Positions 31,198 through 44,177 are shown, counted from the stretch's first letter. The stretch: DNA of 64,000 nucleotides from Poa pratensis (GCA_947311845.1 CAMZMU010000034.1:87818608-87882607), one strand, 5' to 3'. The notes: generated from the sequence alone by a model not told the origin. Numbers and translations are program-made.

Positions 31198-33748
31198 TAT
31201 TTGCTTCTTGGTGCTCTTTTAAATTCAATTCTTATACTTATAAGAGCACCATTAAAATTGACATGCCTAGCTCAAAGGCATTAAAGAAAAGCACTTCTGG
31301 GAGATAACCCATGTTTTTATTTGCTGTTTCTTTTTGGTTTTTTTGAGTCAAGGAGCTTTTGTTTACCTCTGTAGCATCTCCTTTGTATCTTTATTTTGCT
31401 GTTTTGTTGTGTCAAGGAGAGTTACTAATGCAAAGTTGGTATTAATTTTCGGGACTGCATTGGGACAGATTGCTGTTCGTCACCGTTTCTGGCAGTTAAA
31501 AATCATTAAAAAATCGAAAAATGCTGAAACTTTTTGTGCATGTTCCTGATGATGTTACGCAACTTTCATTATTTCAAAAGTTTTTCATCTGAGCATCGGA
31601 AGTGCCTCGAAAAAATTCGTCATTACAGACTGTTCTGGTTTGACAGATTCTGTCTTTTATTTTGCATTCTCTCTTTTACAAGTTTTTAAGTGGTTTCTTT
31701 TCGTGTAAAAGTGCCCACTTGAGCCTAGTAACAGTAGCTAATGTTTAAAATAGTTGGCTTGTGAAGTATGTCTTTGCTAGAACTTTGAAGTACTATCTTT
31801 TAGTGCACTAACCTGCTAATGAGAAAAGTTGTTAAGTTTTGGTGTGAAGGAAGTTTTCAAGTGTTGATAGAGGAGAATGATATTACATGATCAAGAAGAG
31901 TGAAGAGGTTAAGCTTGGGGAGGCTTACCTCCCCAGCATATTTCAAGAAGACTCAAGCATCTAAGCTTGGGGATGCCCAAGGCATCCCCTTCTTCATCTA
32001 CAAATTATCAGGTCATCTCTAATGGTGCTATATTTTTATTGCTTCATACTAGTGTACTCTTCCTTGGAGCGCCAGTGTGTTTTTGTTTTCAGTTTGTTTT
32101 GTTTTGTTTGCTGTGTTATACTTGTTGGATCCTAGTATTCATGTTTGGGAGAGAGACACGCTCCACTTTTTCATTAGAATACTCTTGTGCTTCACTTATA
32201 CTTGTTGAGTATTCCTGTCTAGTTGCTGTTATTGCTGTTAGCTCTCAGTTTTTCATACATCTCTTGTTAGAGCTATCAGTTTCTTTTGAAGAAAGTACTC
32301 TCTTGCTTCACTTATATCTGTTTGGAGAGTTGTCAAATAAGTTGATTGGTGTTTGGTTGGACCAGAAAAATGCTATGCATGTGGTAGTGGTATAAAATGC
32401 TTACATGAATCTTTTTAGATCGTTGTCTTGAGTAATTTGATGCTTGGCAATTGTTTTGAGCTGTCAAGTAATTAATGTTTAAGCTTGTGCATCATGTAAG
32501 TAATGGCTATTAATGAAGAACTACTATAAGGATTTTCTGCTATAATAATCTGTTGCATAATTGGAAGTCCATAGTAGTCTAGATAATTTTTGGATGAAGG
32601 CTATGTGTTAACAAGGAAGACAGTGGGAGTCTATGGTTCGTCAAACCTTGTGTTTTATGTACACTCTTGCTATTCCAGTTGATAATGATGTTTGCTTATA
32701 ATAACCTTCCTAGCCTAAACTCTGTACTAAGAGGGAATGCTTCTTGTACATCCAAAACCTTGAGCCAAATCCATGCCACCTGTGTCCACCATACCTACCT
32801 ATTATGTGGTGTTTTCATAAGGACGTAGTAGTGAGATTTTTCATCTTCCATGCTAATTAATTTACAAGGATTGGCAGCTTCATCTGCTTCTCCACCTTTT
32901 ATTTTGCATTAAAGAGCTGGTTAGTCCACCCTATAAATAAATAAATAGACACTCCTCCATGGTGAATGTTGGTGGGCACCCGAGGATTCGGTTAGCCATG
33001 GTTTGTGGAAAGTAAATGGTTGGGAGGAGTGTCACCAATAAGTGCTTGTTACAAGTGCAGTCCTAAAAACTCTCGGAACCGCTCTAAAAGTTAGTTAGCC
33101 ATGGAAGATGACAAGTACCTGCTATTTGATTTGTTGACACCTGTATACACCATTACCTTACAAAACAATATTTTATGCTCTCTATATGCCTTCGGGAACT
33201 ACAGCTCTAGCACATGATGTTAATCCCTGCTTCCCTCTGCGAAGGGCCATTCTTTTACTTTTATGTTGAGTCAGTTTTCCCATTTCTTTCTGTCTCCTTA
33301 AGCAAACATCATTGTCAACTCCAGTATAACAGTTTTTACATAACTTTGTGTTTGGTTGATCATATTCTTTGCATTGACATTATCTATATGATATACATGT
33401 TGAAAGTTGAAGCAAAAGCTGAAGCTATTTATCTTCCTTTGTGTTGATACAAACACTTTCATGTTGAAAATTATTACTGCTGTGAACTAACTCTTATGTT
33501 AGACTATTATATCTTTAAATGTTTTATAGTATTATTCATGAAAGTTTGCACTTGTGTGATCACTTATGTTTACTCTTTATTTACTTGCTTGCAAACTATA
33601 GACCATTGGCTTGCATCACTTCATTCAGATCATGTGCATTACATTGTTATTTGATCAAAGTTTGTGTTGGTAGCATGTCACTTCAAAAATTATCTGTTTT
33701 TATCGTTTACCTACTTGAGGACAAGTAGGAACTAAGCTTGGGGATGCT
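31198..33748 (+). other. Element C non-coding 3' region
   Basis: No sense ORF of weight. It is related over much of its length to 19780-22323 of element A (inverted relative to the plus strand). It contains the hairpin ggggatgcc/caa/ggcatcccc at 31969-31989, two extra polypurine-like taagcttgggga(t/g)g copies near 31910 and 31960, and the true polypurine tract at 33734-33748. Confidence 0.7.
33734..33748 (+). promoter_or_regulatory. Polypurine tract of element C
   Basis: aagcttggggatgct directly precedes the 3' LTR; the same tract precedes the 3' LTR of element A on the minus strand (19780-19795). Confidence 0.75.
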
Positions 33749-35262
33749 TGATACGTCTCAAACGTATCTATAATTTTTGATGTTCCATGTTGAATTATAT
33801 CAAGTTGCTACATGTTTTAGTTACACTTTATATCATTTTTATGCATTTTCTGGGACTAACCTATTAACTAGATGCCACAGTGCCAGTTCCCTGTTTCCTG
33901 CTGTTTTTCGTTTCAGAATATCTATTAAGGAAATATTCTCGGAATTGGACGAAACGAATTGCACCGTCAATGATATTACGAGGAGAACACGAAGTCCAAA
34001 CGGGAGACGGAGTGGGGCCCCGAGGCCACCACGCCATAGCTGGGCGCGGCCCAAGGGGGGCCCGCGCCGAGCTATGGTGTGGCTGCCTCGTGCAGCCCCC
34101 GACGCCGCCTCTTCGCCTATATATCGCCCCCGACGCGTAAACCCTAGGACGATTCGTCATATTCGCAAATACAACTCCGTGCTCCGCCGCCATCCGAAAC
34201 TCCGTTTCGGGGGACAGAAGTCTCTGTTCCGGCACTCTGCCGGGACGGGGAAGTGCCCCCGGAGCCATCTTCATCAACACCGGAGCCATCTTCATCGCCA
34301 TCTCCCTCTCCCATGATGAGGAGGGAGTAGTTCTCCATCGGGGCTGAGGGCTCATACCGGTAGCTATGTGGTTTATCTCTCTCTCTCTCATGGTGTGATC
34401 TTATTGTGATCATGAGCATTGTAATCTAGTTGAATCTATGGATGATTTCCCCTTCACTATGATATGCTACTCAAGTGTTTTGTCATTGTAATCTGTGGAG
34501 TCATGTTAAGCACGTTATCACGGTGACAGTGTGGGTGATGTGTATGACTCCATTAATATATTAGAGGGATGTTTTATGATTGTTGGATAGCACTATTTCA
34601 CTTGCGGAGGTTGTGTTCTGTCCAGGATTACCTTCAGTGACATTGGGGTGTTCTAGGTGTGTTTCACCGACCTTGAGGTGTGCTGTTATTAGCCCTACGC
34701 ACTTGACTTGGTGTATGCTATGATGATGTGGTGTTCGTTTACTCAGACTTTGAGGAGTGCTGTTATTAGCCCTACGCAGAAGATTAGTATTTCTATCCAA
34801 CATGAGAATAATCCGGAGTTGCATAGTGAAGAGGAGTATTTATGTATTCAATCATGATTATATATGTTGAGAGTGTCCACTAGTGAAAGTATGATCCCTA
34901 GGCCTTGTTTCCAAGCATTGAAACACCGTTTACTACAAGTTCCGCTACATGTTTGCTTGCTGCCATTTTTATTACAGATTGCATCTACTACTTGTTACCA
35001 TCCATACCACTTGTATTTCACTATCTCTTCGCCGAACTAGTGCACCTATACACCTGACAAGTGTATTAGGTGTGTTGGGGACACAAGAGACTTCTTGTAT
35101 CTTAATTGCAGGGTTACTTGAGAGGAATATCTTTGACCTCTACCTCCCTGAGTTCGATAAACCTTGGGATACTCACTTAAGGGAAACTTGCTGCTGTTCT
35201 ACAAACCTCTGCACTTGGAGGCCCAACACTGTCTACAAGAGTAGAAGCATTCATAGACATCA
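33749..35262 (+). mobile_element. Element C 3' LTR
   Basis: 1514 bp, nearly identical to 26971-28478. It ends ...agacatca directly before the gcggg target duplication and the resumed gag of element B. Confidence 0.94.
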
Positions 35263-35267
35263 GCGGG

Positions 35268-35771
35268 TCCTCACCCCGTGACAATCATGAAAGTGGCAGT
35301 CGAAGCCGCAGAGACTCGTACAGAGACGACCGAAGGCGCAAGCGTTCAAAATGTCACTACGACGACGACAGACCCGAGTTCATGGCGGCTGGGTTCTCCA
35401 CGCCCCGCAACTATCAAGACAGAAGCGACCGACGGTCAGAAGATCGGCGGGACAGTCGAGATGATCGGCGAGACAGTCGAGATGATCGCCGGGACAGTCG
35501 AGACCGCGGCCAACGCAGTGATAGCTACAAGAGGAAATACTGGCGCAAGTCACGATCCGGCGCACAATCCGAGCGATCATTCGAAGAAAAGATGGATGCT
35601 GATTGCAGATTCCACCTGTACAAGGGGGAAGACGGAAAACTGCGCTCCAATCACTCGATGAGAAACTGCAGGGAGTTCGACCAAATGGCGACTGATTACA
35701 TAAATCTCAGAAAGGCAGCAGCCACACCCGCACCCGTAACTGCGCCGCAGCCAGCCAATGTACCCGTTTGA
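35268..35771 (+). pseudogene. Element B gag C-terminal part
   Basis: Resumes the gag frame after element C. It encodes an Arg/Ser/Asp-rich stretch with three tandem 21-bp units (RRDSRDD, about 35443-35505), then EKMDADCRFHLYKGEDGKLR and HSMRNCREF, a C/H pattern that replaces the classical zinc knuckle in this lineage (C..H......H..RNC). It ends at a stop (35769-35771); the protease follows two bases off, so a frameshift separates gag and protease, either the normal expression mode or decay. Confidence 0.75.
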
Positions 35772-36676
35772 TGCCACCACCACCACCACCACAGCCTGTA
35801 GCAGGCGGCAACATCGCGGGTGCCATACAGCAAGTACCTCGGGTGGACGAACCTCAGTATCCTCCGCTCCAAGGGCAGATGTACATGATACAGAAAGGTC
35901 GCCCTTCCAACAGGGAGCAAAAACTTCGCACTCGACAAGTAAACATGGCGGTCATGTCACCTCCTGCCGTAACTGAATTCTTGAAAGGATCCGAAACTGC
36001 AATAAGCTTCAGCAGAGAGGACCACCCACCATCGGTCGTTCGTCCAGGGCACTCTGCTCTGGTACTCGACGCACAAATTGGAGGCTACGCCATGTCCAAG
36101 GTCTTCATGGATGGTGGCAGCGGCATAAACATCATCTTCGCAGATACGCTCCGCAAAATGAACAGGTCAGTCGAAAACCTGCCAAGATCTTCAAATACCT
36201 TTCACGGTATCGTCCCAGGCAAAGCAATAAGCCCAGAAGGCACCATACAACTCGACGTAACGTTCGGGGACAAGAACCACTTCAGGACAGAATCGATTGA
36301 GTTCGAAGTTGTCGACTGGAAGTCACAATACCATGCTATACTTGGACGCCCGACGTTCGCTCGATTCATGGCGGTGCCACACTACGCATACCTCCAGCTA
36401 AAGATGCCTGGACCAAAAGGAGTAATCACAGTCAAGGGAAACTTCCAAAAGTCTGACTCTTGCGACCGAGAGTTTAGCAAAATCTCTGAGATGTTCGGCA
36501 TGGAAGCAACACTCGCTGATCTAGCGGTCTCCAACGATCGAACACTTATGCCGGAGCACAAAAAGGTGGCAGTCGACAGAGCATTCAATGCCACCAATGA
36601 CACAAGATCGCATCAGGTGCACCCGACTGACCCGACCAAGACAGTCAATGTCTCGTCGAGTCTGCCTATCGCATAG
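35768..36676 (+). pseudogene. Element B protease region
   Basis: 302-codon frame from 35768 to TAG 36674-36676. The aspartic protease motif appears as MDGGSGINIIF (Asp codon 36110-36112), the usual plant Gypsy form of DSGA, followed by the flap region and AILGRPTFARF, the second conserved block (LGRP). The frame continues without shift past the single TAG into the RT linker, so protease and RT were one polyprotein. A proline tract (MMPPPPPPQP) sits at the start. The single stop alone would block pol expression. Confidence 0.82.
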
Positions 36677-38440
36677 GAAAGCGCGCTCGTCGAATTCCTC
36701 CGTGAGAACTGGGATATATTTGCATGGTGTCCAGCCGACATGCCAGGTATTCCCAGGGAATTCGCCGAGCACTCTCTCCAATTATTTCCAGATGCTAAAC
36801 CAGTCAAGCAAACAATGCGCCGCATATCCGGCCCAAAAAGAACCGCAGTCGAAGCCGAAGTCGACAGGCTACTCGCAGCAGGTTTCATCAGAGAGATCAA
36901 GAAATCACAATGGGTGGCCAACCCCGTACTCGTAGAGAAGAAGCACACAGATATCCTTCGGATGTGCGTAGATTTCACAGCACTCAATAAATGTGTCCAA
37001 AGGATCACTTTCCACTACCTCGAATCGACCAGATCGTCGACTCCACCGCCGGGTGCGCTCGCTTGTCCTTCCTGGATGCTTACTCGGGTTACCACCAGAT
37101 AAGGATGAAGGAAGAGGATGAAGAGAAAACGGCGTTCATAACCCCACTCGGGGTCTACTGCTACACAACAATGCCTTTCGGGCTCAAGAACGCAGGCGCA
37201 ACCTACCAGCGCATGATGCAAGACTGCCTCAAGAAGCAAATTGGGCGAAACGTCCAGGTCTACGTAGATGACATCGTCATCACAACAAGGGAGGAAAACA
37301 CACTACTCGATGACTTGCGAGAGACGTTCGCAAACCTCAAACGCTTCCACATCAAGCTCAACCCGAAGAAGTGCACGTTCGGCGTGCCAGCCGGGCAACT
37401 CCTCGGGTATCTAGTCTCGGCTCGAGGAATCGAGGCAGACCCGGAGAAAATACAGGCCATCTTGACGATGCAAAGGCCTTCAAAGCTCCATGACGTGCAA
37501 AAGTTAGCGGGTCGAGTAGCAGCACTCAGTCGATTCATCAGCAAGCTAGGCGAAAAAGCACTCCCGTTCTATCGACTGATGAAGAAAGCAGACAAATTCG
37601 AGTGGACGCCAGAAGCCGAAGCAGCCTTCACGGACCTCAAGCGAGTCCTCACAAGCCCTCCAATCCTCGTCGCACCAAGGGAACGCGAGCCACTATACCT
37701 ATATGTCTCCGCAACTAACAGGGTGGTGAGCACCGTACTGGTAGTCGAACGCAGGGAGGAGGGACACACCCAAAGCATACAACGTCCAGTCTATTACTTG
37801 AGTGAAGTGCTCTCCATATCAAAGCAGCGGTACCCGCACTATCAAAAGCTGGCTACGCCGTGTTCATGTCCTCAAGGAAGCTGACGCACTACTTCGCAGA
37901 GCACCCGATCACTGTAATCAGCACCTCAGGGATCGGGGACATCCTCACAAACCCCAACGCAACTGGGCGAGTCGCAAAATGGCTCATCGAGCTAGCACCA
38001 CGAGATATCAAGTATGATTACCCGAAGGCCATCAAAGCACAAGTCTTACCTGACTTCCACACCGAGTGGATCGAAGCTCAGTTGCCAGGAGCACCAGATG
38101 TGTCCAACTCATGGACTATGTACTTTGACGGCTCAAAAAGAACGAAGGCGCAGGCGCAGGTGTCATCCTCATATCACCAAAAGGCGACAAGCTTCGCTAT
38201 ATCCTGCAGATGGGATTCGAGTTCCCATCCAATAACGAAGCAGAGTACGAGGCCCTGATCCATGGCATGAGGATGGCCAAAGCCCTCGGGTGCACTCGAC
38301 TGATGATCTACGGTGACTCGAATCTTGTGGTGCAGCAAACAATGAAGGCCTGCGATGCAATCGCAGATAACATGATCGCCTACCGTGACCTGTACAACTC
38401 ATGGAGGGCAGCTTCGAAGGCTGCGAGTTGCGGCACATAG
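36677..38440 (+). pseudogene. Element B reverse transcriptase and RNase H
   Basis: RT begins near 36740 (MPGIPREFAEHSLQLFPDAK) and runs to a frameshift near 36985, continuing in another frame with CPKDHFPLPRIDQIVDSTAG, SFLDAYSGYHQI, MPFGLKNAGATYQRMM and the catalytic YVDD (37261-37272). A second shift near 37850 leads into the RNase H linker. RNase H shows TMYFDGSK (Asp 38126-38128), then after a third shift near 38140 NNEAEYEALIHGM and YGDSNLVVQQ. All catalytic residues I looked for are present, but three or more frameshifts break the protein. It copied the RNA into cDNA when intact. Order RT-RH-INT places it in Ty3/Gypsy. Confidence 0.88.
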
Positions 38441-39876
38441 GGCGTGAGAGCAATGAAGAAGCAGATAAGTTAGCCAACATTGGCGCGACCAAAGCACCAG
38501 TTCCACCTGGTGTCTTCTTCGAGCGCATCGAGCACAGGTCCATCAAGAAAAAGCGAGCATCTCCTACATCAGCCGCACCAGCCAAGAGCAAAGCACCTAG
38601 CACAGAGGACCCGCCAGTCGAGGTACTCCTCATCGAGCCAACTTGGACTCAACCTTTCCTCGCATACATACTCCGCGGCGAGGTACCTGAAGACATAACA
38701 GAGTCAAGACGCGTCACTCGACGATCTAAAGCATACACTGTCATCAACGGCGAACTATACAAACGCAGCATATCAGGTATGTTCCAACGTTGCATAGCAT
38801 TTGAAGATGGCCAAGCCATCCTTCGTGATATTCATGCAGGTACCTGCGGGCATCATGCCAGCAGTCGATCACTCGTAGCCAAAGCCTTTCGCGCAGGCTT
38901 CTACTGGCCCACAGCACTCAAAGACGCGGAGGACATAGTCAAAAGGTGCATCGGCTGTCAAAAATTCGCCACAAAGCCGCACGCACCCGCATCGGCGTTG
39001 AAGACAATACCATTGGCCTGGCCCTTCGCCCAGTGGGGGCTCGATATGGTTGGGCCACTCAAAAAATCCTCCCATGGAGGGCATACTCACCTTCTGGTGG
39101 CGGTCGACAAGTTCACCAAGTGGATTGAAGCAGTCCCTATCACAAGTTCGACTGCCACTACAGCAGTCAATTTCATAAAATCCATCATATACCGCTTTGG
39201 TGTGCCAAGTAGCATCATCACTGATAACGGTACAAACTTCACGGCTGAGAATTCCGATCCTTCTGCAAAGAGCAGACATTACGCTCAATTATGCATCTGT
39301 GGCACACCCGCAATCCAATGGCCAAGTCGAAAAGGCCAATGGACTTGTGACGAGCGGAATCAAGAAACGCCTCCTGGTGCCACTCAAAAGGGCCGCGGGT
39401 GCTTGGGTCGAAGAACTCCCGTCTGTGCTATGGAGCCTACGCACAACACCCAACGCCTCAACGCAATTTACCCCATTCTTCATGGTCTACGGCGCAGAGG
39501 CAATCCTGCCATCAGACGTAAGGTTCAATGCACCAAGAGTCGAAGCATACAACGAAGAGATGCAGATGAAGCACTCGAAGATGCAGTCGACTTGCTCGAA
39601 GAAGCACGCAACACGGCGCTAGCACGCACAGCTGTCTACCAGCAAGACCTCCGCAACTATCACAGCCGTCGACTGCGTACCAGATCCTTCGAGGTTGGCG
39701 ACTTGGTACTTCGACTGAAGCAAAAGAAGGTGCACAAACTTGCTTCTCCATGGGAAGGACCCTTCATCATCACCGAGGTCATTGGTGGTGGAGCATACAG
39801 ACTGAAGCACGCGAAGACAGGCGAACTCTCGCACAATCCTTGGAACGTTGCGCAGCTGCGCCGTTTCTATGCTTAG
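38401..39876 (+). pseudogene. Element B integrase
   Basis: A 491-codon frame begins with the end of RNase H (RESNEEADKLANIGA), then the HHCC zinc finger (CGHHASSRS...CIGCQKF) and the core with Asp in GLDMVGPL and Asp in ITDNGTNF. The glutamate part (HPQSNGQVEKANGL) lies in a different frame between about 39250 and 39560, so two compensating indels knock out the active site in the main frame. The C-terminal GPY-like segment (SPWEGPFIITEVIGGGAYRL) is in the main frame, and the protein ends LRRFYA, typical for this group. No chromodomain. Confidence 0.88.
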
Positions 39877-40092
39877 ATTGCTCAGTCGCACAATGTAATA
39901 GGCACATATGTCGGATGGCTGCAGGTTTCAGACGCGCTCTTTTCCTTACCAGGGTACCTAAGGGGACTGGAAGGTTTTTAATGAGGCGGCCTGCAGCTTA
40001 ACATTCAAAAATGGAATATAGTCAATGATTCCTCATATTTCTCCCTGTTTACTACTCGCATAACTATCGCACAACCTTAGCCTCACCCGAGT

Positions 40093-40403
40093 ACTCGGGG
40101 GCTGCGCTACTCAAAACGTGAGCTTTCGCTCCTTCTTCAAACATAATACCCCAGCCGCACTCGAATACTCGGGGGCTGGGTCGTAAAAAATCATACATAA
40201 ACAAAAAAGTTGCTCAATAACATGAGTTGAAGCTTCAAACATCGCAAAAATTCACAGCCTCACTCGAACACTCGGGGGCTGTAGAATTCATGTTCTATAT
40301 AAAGTGTTTTTCATAAACCCCACTCGATACACTCGGGGGCTGCATACATACAAGTAAAAAATATATACTAAGTACAAGTGGCAAAATTTACACTCGGGGG
40401 CTG
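40093..40403 (+). repeat. Five dispersed copies of the polypurine-tract motif
   Basis: actcgggggctg occurs at 40093-40104, 40167-40178, 40270-40281, 40331-40342 and 40392-40403, each preceded by a (a/c)ctcga-type stretch. Further related copies lie near 44867 (ctcgggggctac) and 44996 (cttgggggctac), and the true tract is at 45608-45617. The spacing is irregular (61-103 bp). Confidence 0.75.
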
Positions 40404-43400
40404 TCCCCTATACAGAAAAACCTAATCTTCCGGTTCGTCCTTGACTGGAAGAACAGGGCCCATAAGTTGAGCATGATAGCACTCAACCAACACCCTCGCA
40501 TATCGACTGTATCGTCAAGATGCGACTGCGACAAAGTCGATCCAGGAACGGGTGGACGTAGCTGCATATGTGGACGCTGGCTTCGGATATATGCCATCGT
40601 TGCGTTGGCTCCATCCACAAGCTTCTGGGTGACAAAGTCTCGAATGGGACCGGCACTCCGGAAAAGCCCGAGCAACGCGTGGATTCCTTGAGGTTGCGGC
40701 CCTGTCGGAAAAAGAATTTGGTTGATGCGACTGAAGGCCGACCTGCATAATTCGAGCAGCATAGTGCTCCGCCACACTCGATCCTGTAGAGTCGCGAGTA
40801 TGCGTGCTCGGTGCTTATCCAAGCGAAAGTGCTGACGGCCCGTCGTGGGTTCGTCAGTCGCATTGTTCAACTGCTCATCTACACGAGCCTGCTCCGCCTG
40901 GAAATCTGGAACAAAACCTGCAACAACACGTTGGGTGAACAAAAAGGACAGACTATGAACTCTTGAGATAAGGCAGTCATGCTTACACTCGAGTTGTCTG
41001 TTCACGATCTCCATCTCGCCAAGCACATACTCTCCCGCTGAGTGGGTAAAGCAGGCCTCGCCCTCATCCTATCCAGCTCACTCCGGGCACTCCCAACTCT
41101 TGCTCCATTTTGCGACTCGAGCCTTCATATAACGCATTACTGCGGCATCGTTTGCCACCTGAGCTCGAGATCGAGTAGGGGCGCGATGCCGCGACGAACC
41201 AGCTGAAGTATCGGCTGCCCGTGGCTGTTCCAAATATCATAAAGATCTCATGTCAGATACGAGCAATTCATCACAAAGCTCAGGCGAGTAATTACACATA
41301 GCCTTACAGGCGAAAACATAACAAGGAATCAAATCCATACAAGTTTAGCAAAAGCATACGCATACTCGCGTTAACATAAAGTATAATTACACACATAAAT
41401 AAGGGTTCGGTGCCCTATCTCTCGGACATAGACTCCGACCTAGCCCTACTTTCGCGAGTGGCAACCTCCGCCGCTCGGCGCTCCATAGTGGCTATGAAGA
41501 TGTTGGCCAGTCGAGCGGCTGGCTCGCTAACGGCCTTCAGAGACATAGGCTTCCCACCGGGCCTTCGAGGGAAGTCAGACATGGCTGCTTCGAAGTCACC
41601 CTTTATTCCATGACCCAAAATGAGCTTGAGGGTGGACTCCGAGCCGCGTACCGTTAGAGCACGAGCAAAGCTCGCCATGGTCGAGGTCCCCGGTCCAAGC
41701 ACGTCAGCGAAGCCATCAGCAGTCGACGGCACCTCCTTCAGTGGAAGCACGTTCTGGTGCACGGCGCCGAGGGTGCTGGTAGACTTGGCAAGAGCGTCCT
41801 TCGCCTGGACGAAAGTAGCGCCGAGGTCACCTATAACTTGGTCGAGTGATAACTCATCACTGACCATGTCAGTAGGTGCCGGCACGCCAATCGTCTCTGC
41901 AACAAGTACCAGAAAGCACAAATATTAGTACATAATACCCAACGGGTACACGAGGGACAGGCAAAGAGATAGTTACTTACCTCTCACATTTGCGCAAGGC
42001 CAGCCAGTCGCTCAGCATACCTTTCTCGCGTACGGCGGCTGCGGCCTTGGTGGCATCCACAACTTTCTTCGACTCGGCGCGTTGAGCTTCGAGTGCTTCC
42101 TCTAGCTCTTTCACTCGAGACTCAGCCGATGCCTTGTCGCCTGAATTTGATGGAGAAGCAATTCACAAAAATCGACTAAGCAAAAACAGTGCAAAAAGAA
42201 CTTCGGGTACAGAATCAAAATATACTTACGAGTAAGTTGCTCCAAGTTAGCACGCAGACTGTCCCTCTCCTGCTCCACCTGGACAAAAGCCTTGCCTGAT
42301 TCCACCAGGTTGAGGTAGTAAGGCTGCAAGCACACGAAACCAGCATAAGTTATACATAATCAGTCCCGTATGCGGACTCGACAAAAGACACTTACGTGTT
42401 CAGTCCAAGGCGCAGGCTTCGCGGCCGATGTCCCGACCTCCGGAGTTGCAGCACTCGTAGCCTTGGCCTTTTCAATGGCAGTAGAAGTGGCCGTTGGTTG
42501 AGCAACATCAGGAGCAATGGGGGAGAGGTTCGGATGCGCTGGAGTCAAAATTTTGTCGGATGAGGAGTTGGAGGATGCACAGTCTCAGCACTACGAGTGA
42601 CAGAAGACAAACAACATAAGCAAAAATATCAATCAGCAGAAACTTTAGCGCAAAAAGCTCAGGAGCAAACCTGTGCTCTTCATCCTCATCAGTATCGAGG
42701 TTATCAAAGTTTGGGCCCCAAAAAGCAGCTCCTCACCCGATTGGGGAGGAGGAGCTGACCTCAAAGGGCTCACATCCAAAGGAACAGCCTTGGCAGAAGG
42801 AGAGGAGCCCGAGTCTCCGTCGTCCTTCGCATCCGACTCCTTCGCGAGTGAGCTTGTGGAAGAAGACAAACCTTGGGCCACCCGACGACGTTTGCGAGTG
42901 GGAACCTCGCTCACATGGTCAGTCGTGGCTGGCTCTTCAGTCTGTACTTCCTCTGTCTCTCCCTCTTCAGCCTCTTCCATACGAGATGTGGTAGCTGAAG
43001 GTAGAGGCGATTCATCCCCTCCCTTCGTCTCTACCTTTTGCACCTCTGTTCATCAGTTGGGCCATTCTCGGGAAGGGGAGGAAGGGTTGACGCAGTCGAA
43101 TGCCCCTGCACACAAAGGAGAACATCCAAAGAGTTAAAACATGCAAAAACAAAGGGTGAAAAGCCCGATGACAAAAGTGCATAACAGCTAAACTTACTTC
43201 AAGCAAAGGGTTGTCAGCCCCATATGGAGTGACAGGGCAGTCAAGATTGCATGGATCGGTTGCCTTGATGCTGGTAATGGATCGCACGTGTGCGTCCAGC
43301 TCATTCTTCGACAACTCGTCTGGGCTCATTCGACTGGCATCATGTGCACCTTCATATTGCCACATGGGATGAGCGCGGGCGCGAAGCGGCCACACCCGCA

Positions 43401-44177
43401 ACTTGACAAAGGTGGCAATCAGATGCACACCAGTGACAGTGCCTAGCAACTTAGCAATCTTCTCCAAAAGGGGCTGCGCCTCCGCTTCTTCTTCAGCCGA
43501 TAAAGGATGGGCCCATGCATTGGTCTTCTCCAGAGCCTTGGCAGCCGAAAAGGCAGGGAGGCCTGCTTGCTCTGTGGAGACATAGAACCATTTGGTCCTC
43601 CACCCTTGTGCAGAATCGACTGGCTTCAGGGCGAAGTATCGGGTGTCGCCGCGTACTTGGATCCCGAAGCCGCCCACGGGGTAGGTGCGACCACCTCCCA
43701 CATTTGGGCGACGACGAAAATTGACTTCCACAGCGCCCAACTGGGAGAAACTCCCAGAAAACATTCACAGAGCGTGATGAAACACGCAATGTGCAGAATA
43801 CCGTTAGGGGTGAAATCGTGGATTTGCACCCCATAGGCATACATAAGACCGCGAACAAAATCATGGAGGGGGAGCGAAAACCCTCGAGGAAGAAATTCCG
43901 CAAAACAAACTCGCTCATTGGCGTGAGGTTCGGGGAATACCTCCTTGGGCGATGGAGCGCGGACCGATAACTGGTCCTCGGGTGGCAGCAGGCCCTTCTG
44001 GCGGAGCTTGAGGTGAGCATCCTTGATCGAGGATTTCGCCCAATCCCCGGCGCTCTTCTTCAGACCAGCGGCAGCCGCAGATGTGCTAGCCGCGGTTTTC
44101 TTTCCCTTCACTGCCGCCGCATCGGTCGCGGCAGCAGCAGTGGCGGCAGAACGCTTGTTGCCCGCTCCTTTCTTCAT
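40388..44177 (-). pseudogene. Antisense multi-exon gene of element B (gypsy-associated aORF)
   Basis: On the minus strand, starting at ATG 44177 (MKKGAGNKRS; the preceding in-frame start is only a TTG). An Ala/Lys-rich N-terminus is followed by EPHANERVCFAEFLPRGFSL and CFITLCECFLGVSPSWALWK, which match what I know as the 'putative gypsy type transposon' domain (Pfam Transposase_28). A 1-bp shift near 43710 breaks it; GGFGIQVRGDTRYFALKPVD and RAHPMWQYEGAHDASRMSPD continue in the new frame. Donor GAA|GTAAGT at 43198/43197 and acceptor TGTGCAG|GG at 43105 define the first intron. Exon 2 encodes an acidic region and PTRKRRRV, a nuclear-signal-like motif. Later exons (42360-42548, 42111-42335, 41415-41921, 40388-41026) give a coiled-coil C-terminus. 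Function unknown; antisense genes of this kind are known from Tat-lineage elements. Confidence 0.72.

Larger units (their letters stand above)
26971..35262 (+). mobile_element. Element C: young Athila-like Gypsy element without pol
   Basis: LTRs 26971-28478 and 33749-35262 are flanked by a perfect TSD gcggg (26966-26970, 35263-35267) inside the gag of element B. The LTRs differ at about 9-10 positions plus small indels (about 0.6% by eye), making it the youngest of the nest. It has the primer-binding site 28489-28506, one long gag-type ORF (28588-31197, one internal stop), a 2.5-kb non-coding region and a polypurine tract, but no protease, RT or integrase. It must rely on a related autonomous element. 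Confidence 0.95.
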
